Shown piece after piece: positions 40,478 through 49,196 of a stretch of DNA of 64,000 bases. This DNA comes from Streptomyces longhuiensis (lineage in GTDB: Bacteria > Actinomycetota > Actinomycetes > Streptomycetales > Streptomycetaceae), in assembly GCF_020616555.1 (NCBI RefSeq), contig NZ_CP085173.1, forward strand, positions 9,192,001-9,256,000, written 5' to 3'. The position numbers and the translations under genes are program-made. The notes under the pieces are model-generated. The model was not told the DNA's origin. It saw only the letters and a program-made list of their open reading frames with translations, and did no database searches. Every line of letters starts with the position of its first letter. The first letter of the stretch is position 1.

Positions 40478-42223
40478 GTGCACATTCTGCTGGTGGCGAG
40501 CGCGTTCAACAGCCTCACTCAGCGTGTCCACGCCGAGTTGCGGGACCGAGGCCACACCCTGGACGTGCATCTGGCTTCCGGCGACGACGCACTGCGCGAC
40601 GCACTCGGCGTCTGTGAGCCGGAGCTGGTCATCGCGCCCATGCTGAAGAGGGCCATCCCCAAGGACGTGTGGCAGAAGTACACATGCCTCGTCGTTCACC
40701 CCGGCCCCGTCGGCGATCGAGGCCCCGCCTCGCTCGACTGGGCGATCAGCGCGGGCGTGGACCGTTGGGGCGTCACCGTGCTCCAGGCCAACGGGGAGAT
40801 GGACGCCGGCGACGTGTGGGCGTCGGTCGGCTTCCCGGTACCTCGGGTCGGAAAGAGTGACCTGTACCGGAACGAGGTGTCGGACGCCGCGTCGGAAGCG
40901 GTGCTCCTGGCTGTCGACCGGTTCGCCTCGGGCGTCCACGCGCCCCAGCCCCAGGCTCAGTTGCGGAACAGGGCGGCGGCAGGAACCCGCCCCTCCTACC
41001 CCCAGAACCTGCGGCGCATCCGCTGGCAGCGGGACAGTACCGAGACCGTGCTGCGCAAGCTGCGCGCCGCCGACTCGTCCCCAGGTGTGCTGGACGAACT
41101 CCTGGGCGATGAGTGGCACTTGCACGGGGGCCACCCGGAGGATGAGCTGAAAGGGCGTCCCGGGGAACTGCTCGCCACCAGGGCAGGCGCGATCTGCCGG
41201 GCGACAGCAGACGGCGCCGTGTGGATTCCCGAACTGAGGCCACGCCGCAGACCGGGGGAGCCCAGGCCGTTCAAGCTGCCCGCGGTTCAGGCCCTCGCCG
41301 GCCGACTACCCGCGCTTCCCGAGCTGTCAGCCCTTCCCGAGCTGTCCGGGCTCTCCGAAAGCACCTTCGTGCCTGCCGCGGACCGTGAACGGCGCACCTG
41401 GGCCGACATCCGCTATCGCGAGGAGGGGGCGGTCGGCTTCCTGTCCTTCTCCTTTCCCGGCGGTGCCATGAGCACATCGCACTGCCGGCGCCTGCTCGAC
41501 GCCTACGTGGCCGCCTGCTCGCGGCCCACTGCCGTGCTCGTCCTCGGCGGCACCCGGGACTTCTTCTCCAACGGCATCCATCTGAACGTGATTGACGCGG
41601 CCGACGATCCGGGCGCCGAGTCCTGGGCCAACATCAACGCGATGAACGACCTGGTCGAGGCCATCCTGACCACCACCGACCGGCTGGTGGTCAGTGCCCT
41701 GGGCGGTAATGCCGCCGCCGGCGGGGCCATGCTGGCGCTCGCCGCGGACGAGGTGTGGTGCCGTGCGGGCGTGGTGCTGAACCCGCATTACCGCCTGATG
41801 GGGCTGTACGGGTCGGAGTACTGGACGTACACGCTGCCGCGCCGCGTGGGCGCCGAGGTGGCCGACCGCCTGACGCAGGAGGCGCTGCCGGTGAGCGCGT
41901 CGGCGGGGTTGCGGCTGGGCCTGGTGGACCGGCTGGTCGAATGTTGCCCGCAGGACTTCTCGGACGAGGTGACCCGTTCGGCCGTACGGCTCGCCAAGTC
42001 CTCCGGGATGCAGGAGCGCATCGCGGCGAAGAAGCAGACGCGGGAGCGGGAGGAGTCCATCAGGCCGCTGTCCCTGTACCGGGAAGCGGAGCTCTCCAGC
42101 ATGCTGCGTACCTTTTCGGATCCCGATGCTTCGTACCACGCGTTGCGGCGTGCGTTCGTCCGCAAGCAGCCGCCCGCGGAGCCGCCGTCCCACCTGATCC
42201 GCGTAGGTGCGACGGGTCGGTGA
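40478..42223 (+). CDS. hypX: HypX/HoxX hydrogenase maturation protein
   Basis: A 581-residue two-domain protein. The N-terminal formyltetrahydrofolate hydrolase/transferase-like domain (about 1-280) has 'VVHPGPVGDRGPASLDWAI', the HoxX form of the HPGxxGDRGP motif. The C-terminal crotonase-like domain (about 320-540) has 'LGGTRDFFSNGIHLNVI', 'GGNAAAGGAMLALAADEVW' and 'HYRLMGLYGSEYWTYTLPRRVG'. In Ralstonia HypX turns the formyl group of formyl-THF into CO via formyl-CoA, giving the Fe-CO ligand in air. The GTG at 40478 follows GGGAGG. It is the first gene of the hydrogenase locus, 127 bp before the small subunit gene. Confidence 0.9.
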   Translation: MHILLVASAFNSLTQRVHAELRDRGHTLDVHLASGDDALRDALGVCEPELVIAPMLKRAIPKDVWQKYTCLVVHPGPVGDRGPASLDWAISAGVDRWGVTVLQANGEMDAGDVWASVGFPVPRVGKSDLYRNEVSDAASEAVLLAVDRFASGVHAPQPQAQLRNRAAAGTRPSYPQNLRRIRWQRDSTETVLRKLRAADSSPGVLDELLGDEWHLHGGHPEDELKGRPGELLATRAGAICRATADGAVWIPELRPRRRPGEPRPFKLPAVQALAGRLPALPELSALPELSGLSESTFVPAADRERRTWADIRYREEGAVGFLSFSFPGGAMSTSHCRRLLDAYVAACSRPTAVLVLGGTRDFFSNGIHLNVIDAADDPGAESWANINAMNDLVEAILTTTDRLVVSALGGNAAAGGAMLALAADEVWCRAGVVLNPHYRLMGLYGSEYWTYTLPRRVGAEVADRLTQEALPVSASAGLRLGLVDRLVECCPQDFSDEVTRSAVRLAKSSGMQERIAAKKQTREREESIRPLSLYREAELSSMLRTFSDPDASYHALRRAFVRKQPPAEPPSHLIRVGATGR

Positions 42224-42350
42224 TCTGTCCGGGTGGTCCGCGCAGGCCCGCGCATGGCCGCGTCGCGCAGTGACCGGGTGGCTGCTATCAAGGAATACGA
42301 GGGCCCATTTGTGCCCTTTCGTTGTATCCCTCCCCCTAGGAGGCATCCCT

Positions 42351-43439
42351 ATGGATGCAGCAGCGTCGACCGTGGTCGATTCCGACGTACCCGGCACGCC
42401 CGCAGAAGACGAATCCCCGACGATTCACATCCTCTGGATCAACGCGGGACTGAGCTGCGACGGCGACTCGGTGTCCCTGACAGCCGCCATGCAGCCGAGT
42501 ATCGAGGAGATCGTGCTCGGCGTGCTTCCCGGCCTGCCGAAGATCGCCGTCCACTGGCCGCTGATCGACTTCGAATGCGGGCCGGTAGGTGGCGCGGACA
42601 CCTTCATCGAGTGGTTCTTCAAGGGGGAGCGCGGCGAGATCGACCCGTTCGTGCTGGTCGTCGAGGGGTCCATCCCCAACGAGGCCATCAAGCCCGAGGG
42701 TTACTGGTGCGGGTTCGGTGACGATCCCGAAACGGGCCAGCCGATCACGACGAGTGAGTGGATCGACCGGCTCGCGCCGAAGGCGCTTGCCGTCGTCGCC
42801 ATCGGGACGTGCGCCACGTACGGCGGCATCCACGCGATGGAGGGCAACCCGACCGGTGCCATGGGCGTCCCCGACTACCTCGGCTGGGACTGGAAGTCCC
42901 AGGCGGGCATCCCGATCGTGTGCGTACCGGGATGTCCGATCCAGCCGGACAACTTCTCCGAGACCCTGACCTACCTGCTCTACCAGGCGGCAGGGTCGGC
43001 TCCGATGATTCCGCTGGACGACAAGCTCCGTCCGGCATGGCTGTTCGGGGCCACCGTCCACGAGGGCTGCGACCGCGCCGGCTACTACGAGCAGGGCCAG
43101 TTCGCCAGCACCTACGACTCGCCCAAGTGCCTGGTAAAACTCGGCTGCTGGGGCCCTGTCGTCAAGTGCAACGTGCCCAAGCGTGGCTGGATGAACGGCA
43201 TCGGAGGCTGTCCGAACGTCGGCGGCATCTGCATCGCCTGCACCATGCCCGGCTTCCCCGACAAGTTCATGCCGTTCATGGACGAGCCGCCCGGCGGCAA
43301 GCTGTCCAGCGCGGCGAGCGGCGCGTACGGATCGGTGATCCGAAAGCTCCGCTCCATCACGGCCAAGACCGTGGACAAGGAGCCGAAGTGGCGCCACCGG
43401 GCCGACGAGCTGACGACCGGATACCGGCCGCCGTGGTGA
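42351..43439 (+). CDS. hhyS: [NiFe]-hydrogenase small subunit, group 1h
   Basis: A 362-residue Fe-S subunit. Proximal cluster ligands: 'INAGLSCDGDS' has Cys36 and Asp39, so the usual CxxC is CxxD, as in oxygen-insensitive actinobacterial enzymes. Others are Cys in 'AIGTCATYGG' and 'VCVPGCPIQPDNF'. The medial and distal clusters use 'GATVHEGCDRAGYYEQGQF', 'KLGCWGPVVKCNV' and 'GIGGCPNVGGICIACTMPGFPDKF'. No Tat signal, so the enzyme is cytoplasmic. AGGAGG (42338-42343) fixes the ATG. It passes electrons from H2 to an unknown acceptor. The 127-bp leader region contains a weak AGGGC-N8-GCCCT dyad and no clear promoter. Confidence 0.95.
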   Translation: MDAAASTVVDSDVPGTPAEDESPTIHILWINAGLSCDGDSVSLTAAMQPSIEEIVLGVLPGLPKIAVHWPLIDFECGPVGGADTFIEWFFKGERGEIDPFVLVVEGSIPNEAIKPEGYWCGFGDDPETGQPITTSEWIDRLAPKALAVVAIGTCATYGGIHAMEGNPTGAMGVPDYLGWDWKSQAGIPIVCVPGCPIQPDNFSETLTYLLYQAAGSAPMIPLDDKLRPAWLFGATVHEGCDRAGYYEQGQFASTYDSPKCLVKLGCWGPVVKCNVPKRGWMNGIGGCPNVGGICIACTMPGFPDKFMPFMDEPPGGKLSSAASGAYGSVIRKLRSITAKTVDKEPKWRHRADELTTGYRPPW

Positions 43440-43530
43440 GTGCCTGTATCGCACGGCGCGCCTTCGGGGTGGCCGTCCCAGGTGATCCGACCTCCCGTAC
43501 GAAGACTTGACGAAGGGCGCTGCACAGAAG

Positions 43531-45309
43531 ATGGCATCGAAGACGAAGACCGACAGCAACGGCCTGGTGGAGATGTCCTGGGATCCGATCACCCGGATCG
43601 TGGGAAGCCTCGGCATCCACACCAAGATCGACTTCAAGCAGAAGCGGGTGGCGGAGTGCTACAGCACGTCGTCGGTCTTCCGCGGCTACAGCGTCTTCAT
43701 GCGGGGCAAGGACCCTCGTGACGCGCACTTCATCACCAGCCGTATCTGCGGGATCTGCGGCGACAACCACGCCACGTGCTCGGTGTACGCCCAGAACATG
43801 GCGTACGGAGTGAAGCCGCCGCACCTCGCCGAGTGGATCATCAACCTCGGAGAGTCCGCCGAGTACATGTTCGACCACAACATCTTCCAGGAGAACCTGG
43901 TAGGGGTCGACTACTGCGAGAAGATGGTCCGCGAGACCAATCCCGGCGTTCTGGAACTCGCCGAACGCACCGAGGCGCCGCACGCGGCAGAGCACGGCTA
44001 CCGCACGATCGCCGACATCATGCGCTCCCTCAACCCGATCGAGGGCGAGTTCTACCGCGAGGCCCTCCAGGTCAGCCGCTACACGCGCGAGATGTTCTGT
44101 CTCATGGAGGGCCGCCATGTGCACCCCTCCACGCTCTACCCGGGCGGCGTCGGCACCATCGCCTCCGTCCAGCTCTTCACCGACTACATGAGCCGCCTCA
44201 TGCGCTACGTGGAGTTCATGAAGCGTGTAGTGCCCCTGCACGACGACCTGTTCGACTTCTTCTACGAGGCCCTGCCCGGGTACGAGGAAGTAGGCCGCCG
44301 CCGTGTGCTGCTCGGCTGCTGGGGCGCGCTCAACGACCCCGAGTACTGCGACTTCACGTACGCCAACATGACCGACTGGGGACGGAAGATGTTCGTCACC
44401 CCGGGCATCATCGTGGACGGCAAACTCGTCACCAACGACCTCACCGAGATCAACCTGGGCATCCGTATCCTGCTCGGCAGTTCGTACTACGAGGACTGGC
44501 AGGGCAAGGAGCAGTTCGTCACCCACGACCCGCTCGGCAACCCGGTCGACCCGCGCCACCCCTGGAACCAGCACACGATCCCGGCCCCCCAGAAGCGCGA
44601 CTTCGAGGGCAACTACAGCTGGGTGATGTCGCCTCGCTGGTTCGACGGCAAGGACTACCTGGCGCTCGACACAGGCGGCGGCCCCATCGCCCGGCTGTGG
44701 TCGACCGCGCTGTCGGGACTCGTCGACACCGACTACGTCAAGGCCACCGGCAACAGCGTCGTCATCACCCTGCCCCGCACGATGACCAAGCCCGAGACGC
44801 GCTTCGAGTGGAAGATCCCGAAGTGGAGCAACGCGCTGGAGCGCAACCGGGCCCGCACCTACTTCCAGGCCTACGCCGCCGCCATCGCGCTGCACTGCGC
44901 CGAGAAGGGCCTGGCGGAGGTCCGCGCCGGGCGTACCCAGACCTGGGAGAAGTTCGAGGTGCCGGACGAGGGCCTGGGCGTCGGCTTCACCGAGGCGGTA
45001 CGCGGAGTCCTGTCCCATCACATGGTGATCCGCGACGGAAAGATCGCCAACTACCATCCCTATCCGCCGACTCCGTGGAACGCCAGCGTGCGGGACACCT
45101 ACGGGACCCCGGGCCCGTACGAGGACGCCGTGCAGAACACACCGATCTTCGAGGAGAACACCCCGGAGAACTTCAAGGGCATCGACATCATGCGGGCGGT
45201 GCGCAGCTTCGACCCCTGTCTGCCCTGCGGTGTCCACATGTACGTCGGCGGCGGCAAGACCGTGCAGAAGATGCACGTGCCGACCGGACTGAGCGGCCTG
45301 GCCGGATGA
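43531..45309 (+). CDS. hhyL: [NiFe]-hydrogenase large subunit, group 1h
   Basis: A 592-residue catalytic subunit. L1 motif 'SRICGICGDNHATC' holds Cys73 and Cys76. L2 motif 'DPCLPCGVH' holds Cys563 and Cys566; a 23-residue tail after His569 is expected to be removed by the endopeptidase after nickel insertion. 'LYPGGVGTIASVQLFTDYMSRLMRYVEF' is typical of the group. With HhyS it oxidises H2, in this group at sub-atmospheric levels with energy conserved through respiration. The ATG at 43531 is taken by resemblance to relatives; TTG at 43507 is possible. It overlaps the next gene by 4 bp. Confidence 0.95.
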   Translation: MASKTKTDSNGLVEMSWDPITRIVGSLGIHTKIDFKQKRVAECYSTSSVFRGYSVFMRGKDPRDAHFITSRICGICGDNHATCSVYAQNMAYGVKPPHLAEWIINLGESAEYMFDHNIFQENLVGVDYCEKMVRETNPGVLELAERTEAPHAAEHGYRTIADIMRSLNPIEGEFYREALQVSRYTREMFCLMEGRHVHPSTLYPGGVGTIASVQLFTDYMSRLMRYVEFMKRVVPLHDDLFDFFYEALPGYEEVGRRRVLLGCWGALNDPEYCDFTYANMTDWGRKMFVTPGIIVDGKLVTNDLTEINLGIRILLGSSYYEDWQGKEQFVTHDPLGNPVDPRHPWNQHTIPAPQKRDFEGNYSWVMSPRWFDGKDYLALDTGGGPIARLWSTALSGLVDTDYVKATGNSVVITLPRTMTKPETRFEWKIPKWSNALERNRARTYFQAYAAAIALHCAEKGLAEVRAGRTQTWEKFEVPDEGLGVGFTEAVRGVLSHHMVIRDGKIANYHPYPPTPWNASVRDTYGTPGPYEDAVQNTPIFEENTPENFKGIDIMRAVRSFDPCLPCGVHMYVGGGKTVQKMHVPTGLSGLAG

Positions 45310-45902
45310 GCGCGTCCACCACCACGGCTCAGCCGTCCGGCGCAACGGCGGCGAACGCGGAGGAGGCCGGCCGGCGGGTCGAAGAGATCATCGACCACCT
45401 GACCGCCGAGGGTGACTCCGAGGCCGCAGGCGCGGCCGAGGAACTGGTGCGCGTACTGATGGACTTCTACGGCACAGGCCTGGCGCGCATGGTCTCGCTG
45501 CTCGAAACCCCCAAGTCCAAGGGCGACCCGTTCGCCGCGCTACTCGACGACGCCGTGGTCACCAGCCTGCTGGTCCTGCACGACCTGCACCCGGAGGAGA
45601 CCTCCACACGCATCGCCCGCGCCTTGGACAGCGTGCGCAGCCATCCTGTCGAGCTTGTGAGCTTCGACGAAACCACCGGCACGTTGCACCTGCGCTCCGC
45701 GGAGAGCTCGGGCTGCGGCTGCGCGAGCACCGCCGCCGCCGGCCGGCAGGAGGTGGAGGCTGCCCTCTCCTGTTTCGCGCCGGAAGTGACGACGGTCGAG
45801 ATCGAGGGGGCGGCGCCCTCGCAGGAACCCCCTCTGCTGCAGATCTCGCGGTCGCCCTCCGGTGCACTCGGCAGCGCACCCGCCTCGCCGAAGACGCCAT
45901 GA
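45306..45902 (+). CDS. NifU-like hydrogenase-associated protein
   Basis: A 198-residue protein. The C-terminal half resembles the NifU/Nfu scaffold domain: 'SGCGCASTAAAGRQEVEAALSCFAPEVTTVEIEG', where Nfu proteins have 'GxCxxCPSSxxTLxxxIExxLxxxxPEVxxVExV'. The usual CxxC is CxC here, so cluster binding may be altered. The N-terminal half is helical ('VRVLMDFYGTGLARMVSLLE'). It may deliver Fe-S clusters to HhyS or act as an assembly chaperone. The start overlaps the hhyL stop (ATGA) and its stop overlaps the next start, so expression is tightly coupled. Confidence 0.8.
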   Translation: MSASTTTAQPSGATAANAEEAGRRVEEIIDHLTAEGDSEAAGAAEELVRVLMDFYGTGLARMVSLLETPKSKGDPFAALLDDAVVTSLLVLHDLHPEETSTRIARALDSVRSHPVELVSFDETTGTLHLRSAESSGCGCASTAAAGRQEVEAALSCFAPEVTTVEIEGAAPSQEPPLLQISRSPSGALGSAPASPKTP

Positions 45903-46552
45903 GCACGCCACACGAGCGGACTCGTCCGCCTGCATCGGGGCTTCGGCGGTTCGCCGCGCCGCGCACGTCTCGGCCCGAGGTGTGCGAACTGTGCGGCGCG
46001 CCGATCGACGACGGCAACCACCGGCACATGGTCGACACCGCGAACCGCTCCCTCGCCTGCGCCTGCACACCGTGCGCCATGCTCTTCGAGCAGAGCGGCG
46101 CGGGCGGCGGGAGGTTCCGCACCGTCCCGGACCGCTATCTGGCAGACCCGGACCACGGACTCGACCCGGGTGTCTGGGAGCTCCTGCAGATCCCGGTCAG
46201 TGTCGCGTTCTTCTTCCGCAATGCCTCGCTGGACAGACTCGTCGCGCTCTACCCCAGCCCGGCCGGCGCCACCGAGAGCGAACTCGACCCGTCCACCTGG
46301 CAGACCGCGCTCGGGAACAGCCGCCTGGCCGAACTGCTCGAACCCGACGTGGAGGCTCTGCTCCTGCGCCGGGTCGAGGAACGGACCGAGTGCTATCTCG
46401 TGCCGGTCGACATCTGCTACGAACTCGTCGGACGGATGCGTATGTTGTGGCAGGGCTTCGACGGCGGGGCGGAGGCCCGCGCCGATCTGACCGCGTTCTT
46501 CGACCACATCGCGCAGCGGGCCGGAACACCGGAGGAGGCGCGCCGCCGATGA
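45899..46552 (+). CDS. DUF5947-like hydrogenase-associated protein
   Basis: A 217-residue soluble protein. Near the N-terminus 'VCELCGAPIDDGNHRHMVDTANRSLACACTPCAMLF' provides CxxC and CACxxC cysteines, a likely zinc or rubredoxin-like metal site. The remainder is helical with 'IPVSVAFFFRNASLDRLVALYPSPAGATESEL' and 'VEERTECYLVPVDICYELVGRMRMLWQGFDGG'. It matches the DUF5947 family from memory, which is linked to this hydrogenase class. A role in maturation or electron transfer is inferred only from linkage. Overlaps both neighbours by 4 bp. Confidence 0.78.
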   Translation: MSTPHERTRPPASGLRRFAAPRTSRPEVCELCGAPIDDGNHRHMVDTANRSLACACTPCAMLFEQSGAGGGRFRTVPDRYLADPDHGLDPGVWELLQIPVSVAFFFRNASLDRLVALYPSPAGATESELDPSTWQTALGNSRLAELLEPDVEALLLRRVEERTECYLVPVDICYELVGRMRMLWQGFDGGAEARADLTAFFDHIAQRAGTPEEARRR

Positions 46553-47214
46553 CGGAGTTCTCGTTCTCCTGCGTCGGAGTCCGCGCCGACCAGTACGCCG
46601 CCGGCCCCACTCTGGTCTTCCGGCTGCGCGTCAACGCTTCCGAGCAGACACGCGTGCACGCGCTCGCCCTGCGCTGCCAGATGCGCATCGAACCTGCCAG
46701 ACGCGGCTACGACGCCGAAGAGGCCGACGGACTGCATGACCTCTTCGGCGAGCGAGCCCGCTGGGGCAGCACCCTCCAGCCGTTGCAGTTCGCGCAGATC
46801 TCCCTGATGGTCCCCAGCTTCACCGGGCAGAAGGAGGTCGACCTGGTCGTGCCCTGCACGTACGACATGGACGTCGCCTCCACGCGCTACTTCCACGCCC
46901 TGTCCAGTGGTGACGTGCCGCTCCTCATGCTCTTCTCCGGGACCGCGTTCACCGGGGACGGAGGCTTCCACGTCGAACCCGTGCCCTGGGATCGCGAGGC
47001 CCCGTACCTCATGCCGGTCAAGGTGTGGCACGAGATGATCGACCAGCACTTCCCGGGTGCCGGCTGGGTGAGGCTGCCCCGCGACACCATGGACGACCTG
47101 CTGGAGTTCCGTTCGCGGCGGGCGCTGTCCTCCTGGGAGGCGACGGTGCGCACCCTTCTGGATTCCGCTGCGGCGGACGCTCTGTCCCAGACCAGTGAGA
47201 GGTCGGCGCCGTGA
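46549..47214 (+). CDS. DUF6084-like hydrogenase-associated protein
   Basis: A 221-residue protein. 'FSFSCVGVRADQYAAGPTLVFRLRVNASEQTRVHALALRCQMRIEP' and 'FTGQKEVDLVVPCTYDMDVASTRYFHALSSGDVPLLMLFSGTAFTG' indicate a beta-sandwich, and the C-terminus is helical. It matches DUF6084 from memory; no catalytic motif is seen. Its strict position between the DUF5947 and 478-residue genes, with 4-bp overlaps, argues for a joint complex or assembly step specific to this hydrogenase type. Confidence 0.75.
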   Translation: MTEFSFSCVGVRADQYAAGPTLVFRLRVNASEQTRVHALALRCQMRIEPARRGYDAEEADGLHDLFGERARWGSTLQPLQFAQISLMVPSFTGQKEVDLVVPCTYDMDVASTRYFHALSSGDVPLLMLFSGTAFTGDGGFHVEPVPWDREAPYLMPVKVWHEMIDQHFPGAGWVRLPRDTMDDLLEFRSRRALSSWEATVRTLLDSAAADALSQTSERSAP

Positions 47215-48647
47215 CGACAGCCGTGTTCAGCCAGGAGACCGAGTCACGGTTCGCCGTCGCCCGCGCGGTGGCCGACGCGGTGCTGTTCGAGGGCTACGTG
47301 CTGTATCCGTATCGGGCGTCGGCGGCCAAGAACCGGCTGCGCTGGCAGTTCGGCGTGCTGGTCCCGCCGGCCTGGGGTGCGGACTGCGACGAGCACGACT
47401 TCCAGCACACCGAGTGTCTGATGGAGCCCAGAACGGATGCCACCTTGTCGGTCGAGGTGCGCTTCCTGCATCCGCAGCGCCGCACGGTGCAACAGGCCCG
47501 CCAGGACGGCTCGTTCGAGGACACGTCGGAGCTGTCGCTCCCGGACCGTGTGCTGGTTCCCTGGGACGAGGGCGCGGAGGAACGCGTCGAGGTGACCACG
47601 ACCGTGGCCGAGCTCGCCGGCGACGGAATCACTGTCCCCTTCACCCGCCCCGCGCGCGAGGAGACCGAACTGGTTCACGACGCCGAGGGCCGGCTGGTGG
47701 GAAGACTCGTCCGCCGGTGTGAAGAGGTCAGCGGCGTCGTACGGCTCTCCACGCGCGAAGTCGACGGCCCCTATCGCGTGTCCCGGTTGACCGTCGTGGT
47801 GGAGAACACCAGCACATGGTCTCCGGCTGACGGGAAAGCCGACCGCGACGCCGCGCTCCCGCACTCGCTCGTCGCCACACACCTGTTGTTGTGTCTCGGC
47901 GCAGGCTCGTTCCTCTCCATGACCGACCCTCCGGAATGGGCCAAGGGCGCTGTCGCCTCGTGCCGCAACCTGCACACCTGGCCGGTCCTCGCCGGCGAGC
48001 CGGGTCGTGCGGACCTGGTGCTGTCCTCGCCGATCATCCTGGAGGACCACCCGGCCGTCGCCCCCGAGAGTCTTGGAGCGCTGTACGACGCCACCGAGAT
48101 CGACGAGATCCTGGCCCTGCGCACCGCGGCCCTCACCGACCAGGAGAAGCGCGAGGCCCGCGGCACGGACCCGAAGGCCGCCGCCGTGATCGACCTGGCC
48201 GAGTCCATGCCCCCCGAGGTGCTGGAACGCCTGCACGGCGCGGTGCGTTCCCTGCGGGACGTAACCGGCTCCGTTCCGACCGCGCCCGGCGAAGTGGACC
48301 TTCTCGTCGAACCGGGCCGGCCGCACGTGGTCATGCCCGAGACCCCCTGGTGGGATCCGGAGGGTGACGCAGGCCTGGACCCGGCCCGCGACGAGATCTT
48401 GGTCGATGGCCGGCCGGTGCGTGCCGGAAGCCGGGTGACCCTGCGCGCGGGACGGCGCCGCACCGACGCCCAGGACCTGTTCCTGCACGGCCGCACCGCG
48501 CTCGTCGAGGCCGTGTTGCACGATGTCGACGGGGGTGTGCATCTGGCGGTGACCGTCGACGGCGACCCCGGCGCCGACATCCGTCGAGAGCAGGGCCGGT
48601 TCCTGTACTTCCAGCCCGACGAGGTCGCACCACTGGAGGACGAGTGA
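47211..48647 (+). CDS. Uncharacterised hydrogenase-locus protein (478 aa)
   Basis: A 478-residue protein with no characterised homologue recognised. 'AVADAVLFEGYVLYPYRASAAKNRLRWQFGVLVPPAW' and 'HTECLMEP' near the start, a long beta-rich middle, and an Asp/Glu-rich region with 'VEPGRPHVVMPETPWWDPEGD'. 'LFLHGRTALVEAVLHDVDGGVHLAVTVDGDPGADI' near the end resembles an OB-like or small barrel strand set. No signal peptide. The GTG start overlaps the previous stop (GTGA). Its size and conservation of position suggest a structural partner or dedicated maturation factor for the hydrogenase. Confidence 0.72.
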   Translation: MTTAVFSQETESRFAVARAVADAVLFEGYVLYPYRASAAKNRLRWQFGVLVPPAWGADCDEHDFQHTECLMEPRTDATLSVEVRFLHPQRRTVQQARQDGSFEDTSELSLPDRVLVPWDEGAEERVEVTTTVAELAGDGITVPFTRPAREETELVHDAEGRLVGRLVRRCEEVSGVVRLSTREVDGPYRVSRLTVVVENTSTWSPADGKADRDAALPHSLVATHLLLCLGAGSFLSMTDPPEWAKGAVASCRNLHTWPVLAGEPGRADLVLSSPIILEDHPAVAPESLGALYDATEIDEILALRTAALTDQEKREARGTDPKAAAVIDLAESMPPEVLERLHGAVRSLRDVTGSVPTAPGEVDLLVEPGRPHVVMPETPWWDPEGDAGLDPARDEILVDGRPVRAGSRVTLRAGRRRTDAQDLFLHGRTALVEAVLHDVDGGVHLAVTVDGDPGADIRREQGRFLYFQPDEVAPLEDE

Positions 48648-49186
48648 CCGAGGACTGCAAGACCGGCGCTCGCACACTCGTCGCCGGCGTGGGGAACATC
48701 TTTCTCGGCGACGACGGATTCGGCGTCGAGACGGTGCGCGTACTGGCCACACACCGACTTCCCGCTCACGTCGAGGTCGTGGACATCGGCGTTCGGGGAG
48801 TGCACCTCGCGTACCAACTGCTCGACGGATACGACACGTTGGTGCTCGTCGATGCCACCGCCCGCGGCGGTGACCCCGGAACGGTCTACCGCATCGACGT
48901 CGACTCGCCCGGTGACATCGCGCCGCAAGGACCCGTGCTCGACGGCCACCACATGTCACCTGACGCGGTCCTGGCCCTGCTGGAGACCCTCTGCTCCGGG
49001 ACGGGCGGGACACCACCCGGCCGCACCGTGGTGGTTGGCTGCGAGCCTGCCTCACTCGAGGAAGGCATCGGCCTGAGTGCTCCGGTGGCCGCCGCAGTTC
49101 CCGAAGCTGTACGTGTGATCCAGGAGATCGTGCGTGAGGAGCAGGCGCCCGTGGTAGGGACCGCCGCTCGTGAGGCCGGTAAGTGA
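48644..49186 (+). CDS. Hydrogenase maturation endopeptidase (HupD/HyaD family)
   Basis: A 180-residue protease. 'LVAGVGNIFLGDDGFGVETVRVL' holds the first nickel-sensing acidic residues, 'DGYDTLVLVDATARGG' the central Asp, and 'PVLDGHHMSPDAVL' the His ligand. It should cleave the 23-residue C-terminal tail of HhyL after nickel insertion, locking the active site. The GTG start overlaps the previous stop (GTGA). It is the last of the six-gene chain of 4-bp overlaps that starts with hhyL. Confidence 0.9.
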   Translation: MTEDCKTGARTLVAGVGNIFLGDDGFGVETVRVLATHRLPAHVEVVDIGVRGVHLAYQLLDGYDTLVLVDATARGGDPGTVYRIDVDSPGDIAPQGPVLDGHHMSPDAVLALLETLCSGTGGTPPGRTVVVGCEPASLEEGIGLSAPVAAAVPEAVRVIQEIVREEQAPVVGTAAREAGK

Positions 49187-49196
49187 GGAGAGGTTC

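Noticed and set aside
42300..42317. AGGGC-N8-GCCCT dyad upstream of hhyS as an operator
   Set aside because: Short GC-rich arms with long spacer are expected by chance here, and it is not repeated near other hydrogenase genes.
43357..45345. A 662-residue minus-strand frame over hhyL
   Set aside because: Shadow of the hydrogenase large subunit; low-complexity VEEVEQV-like sequence typical of antisense GC-rich DNA.
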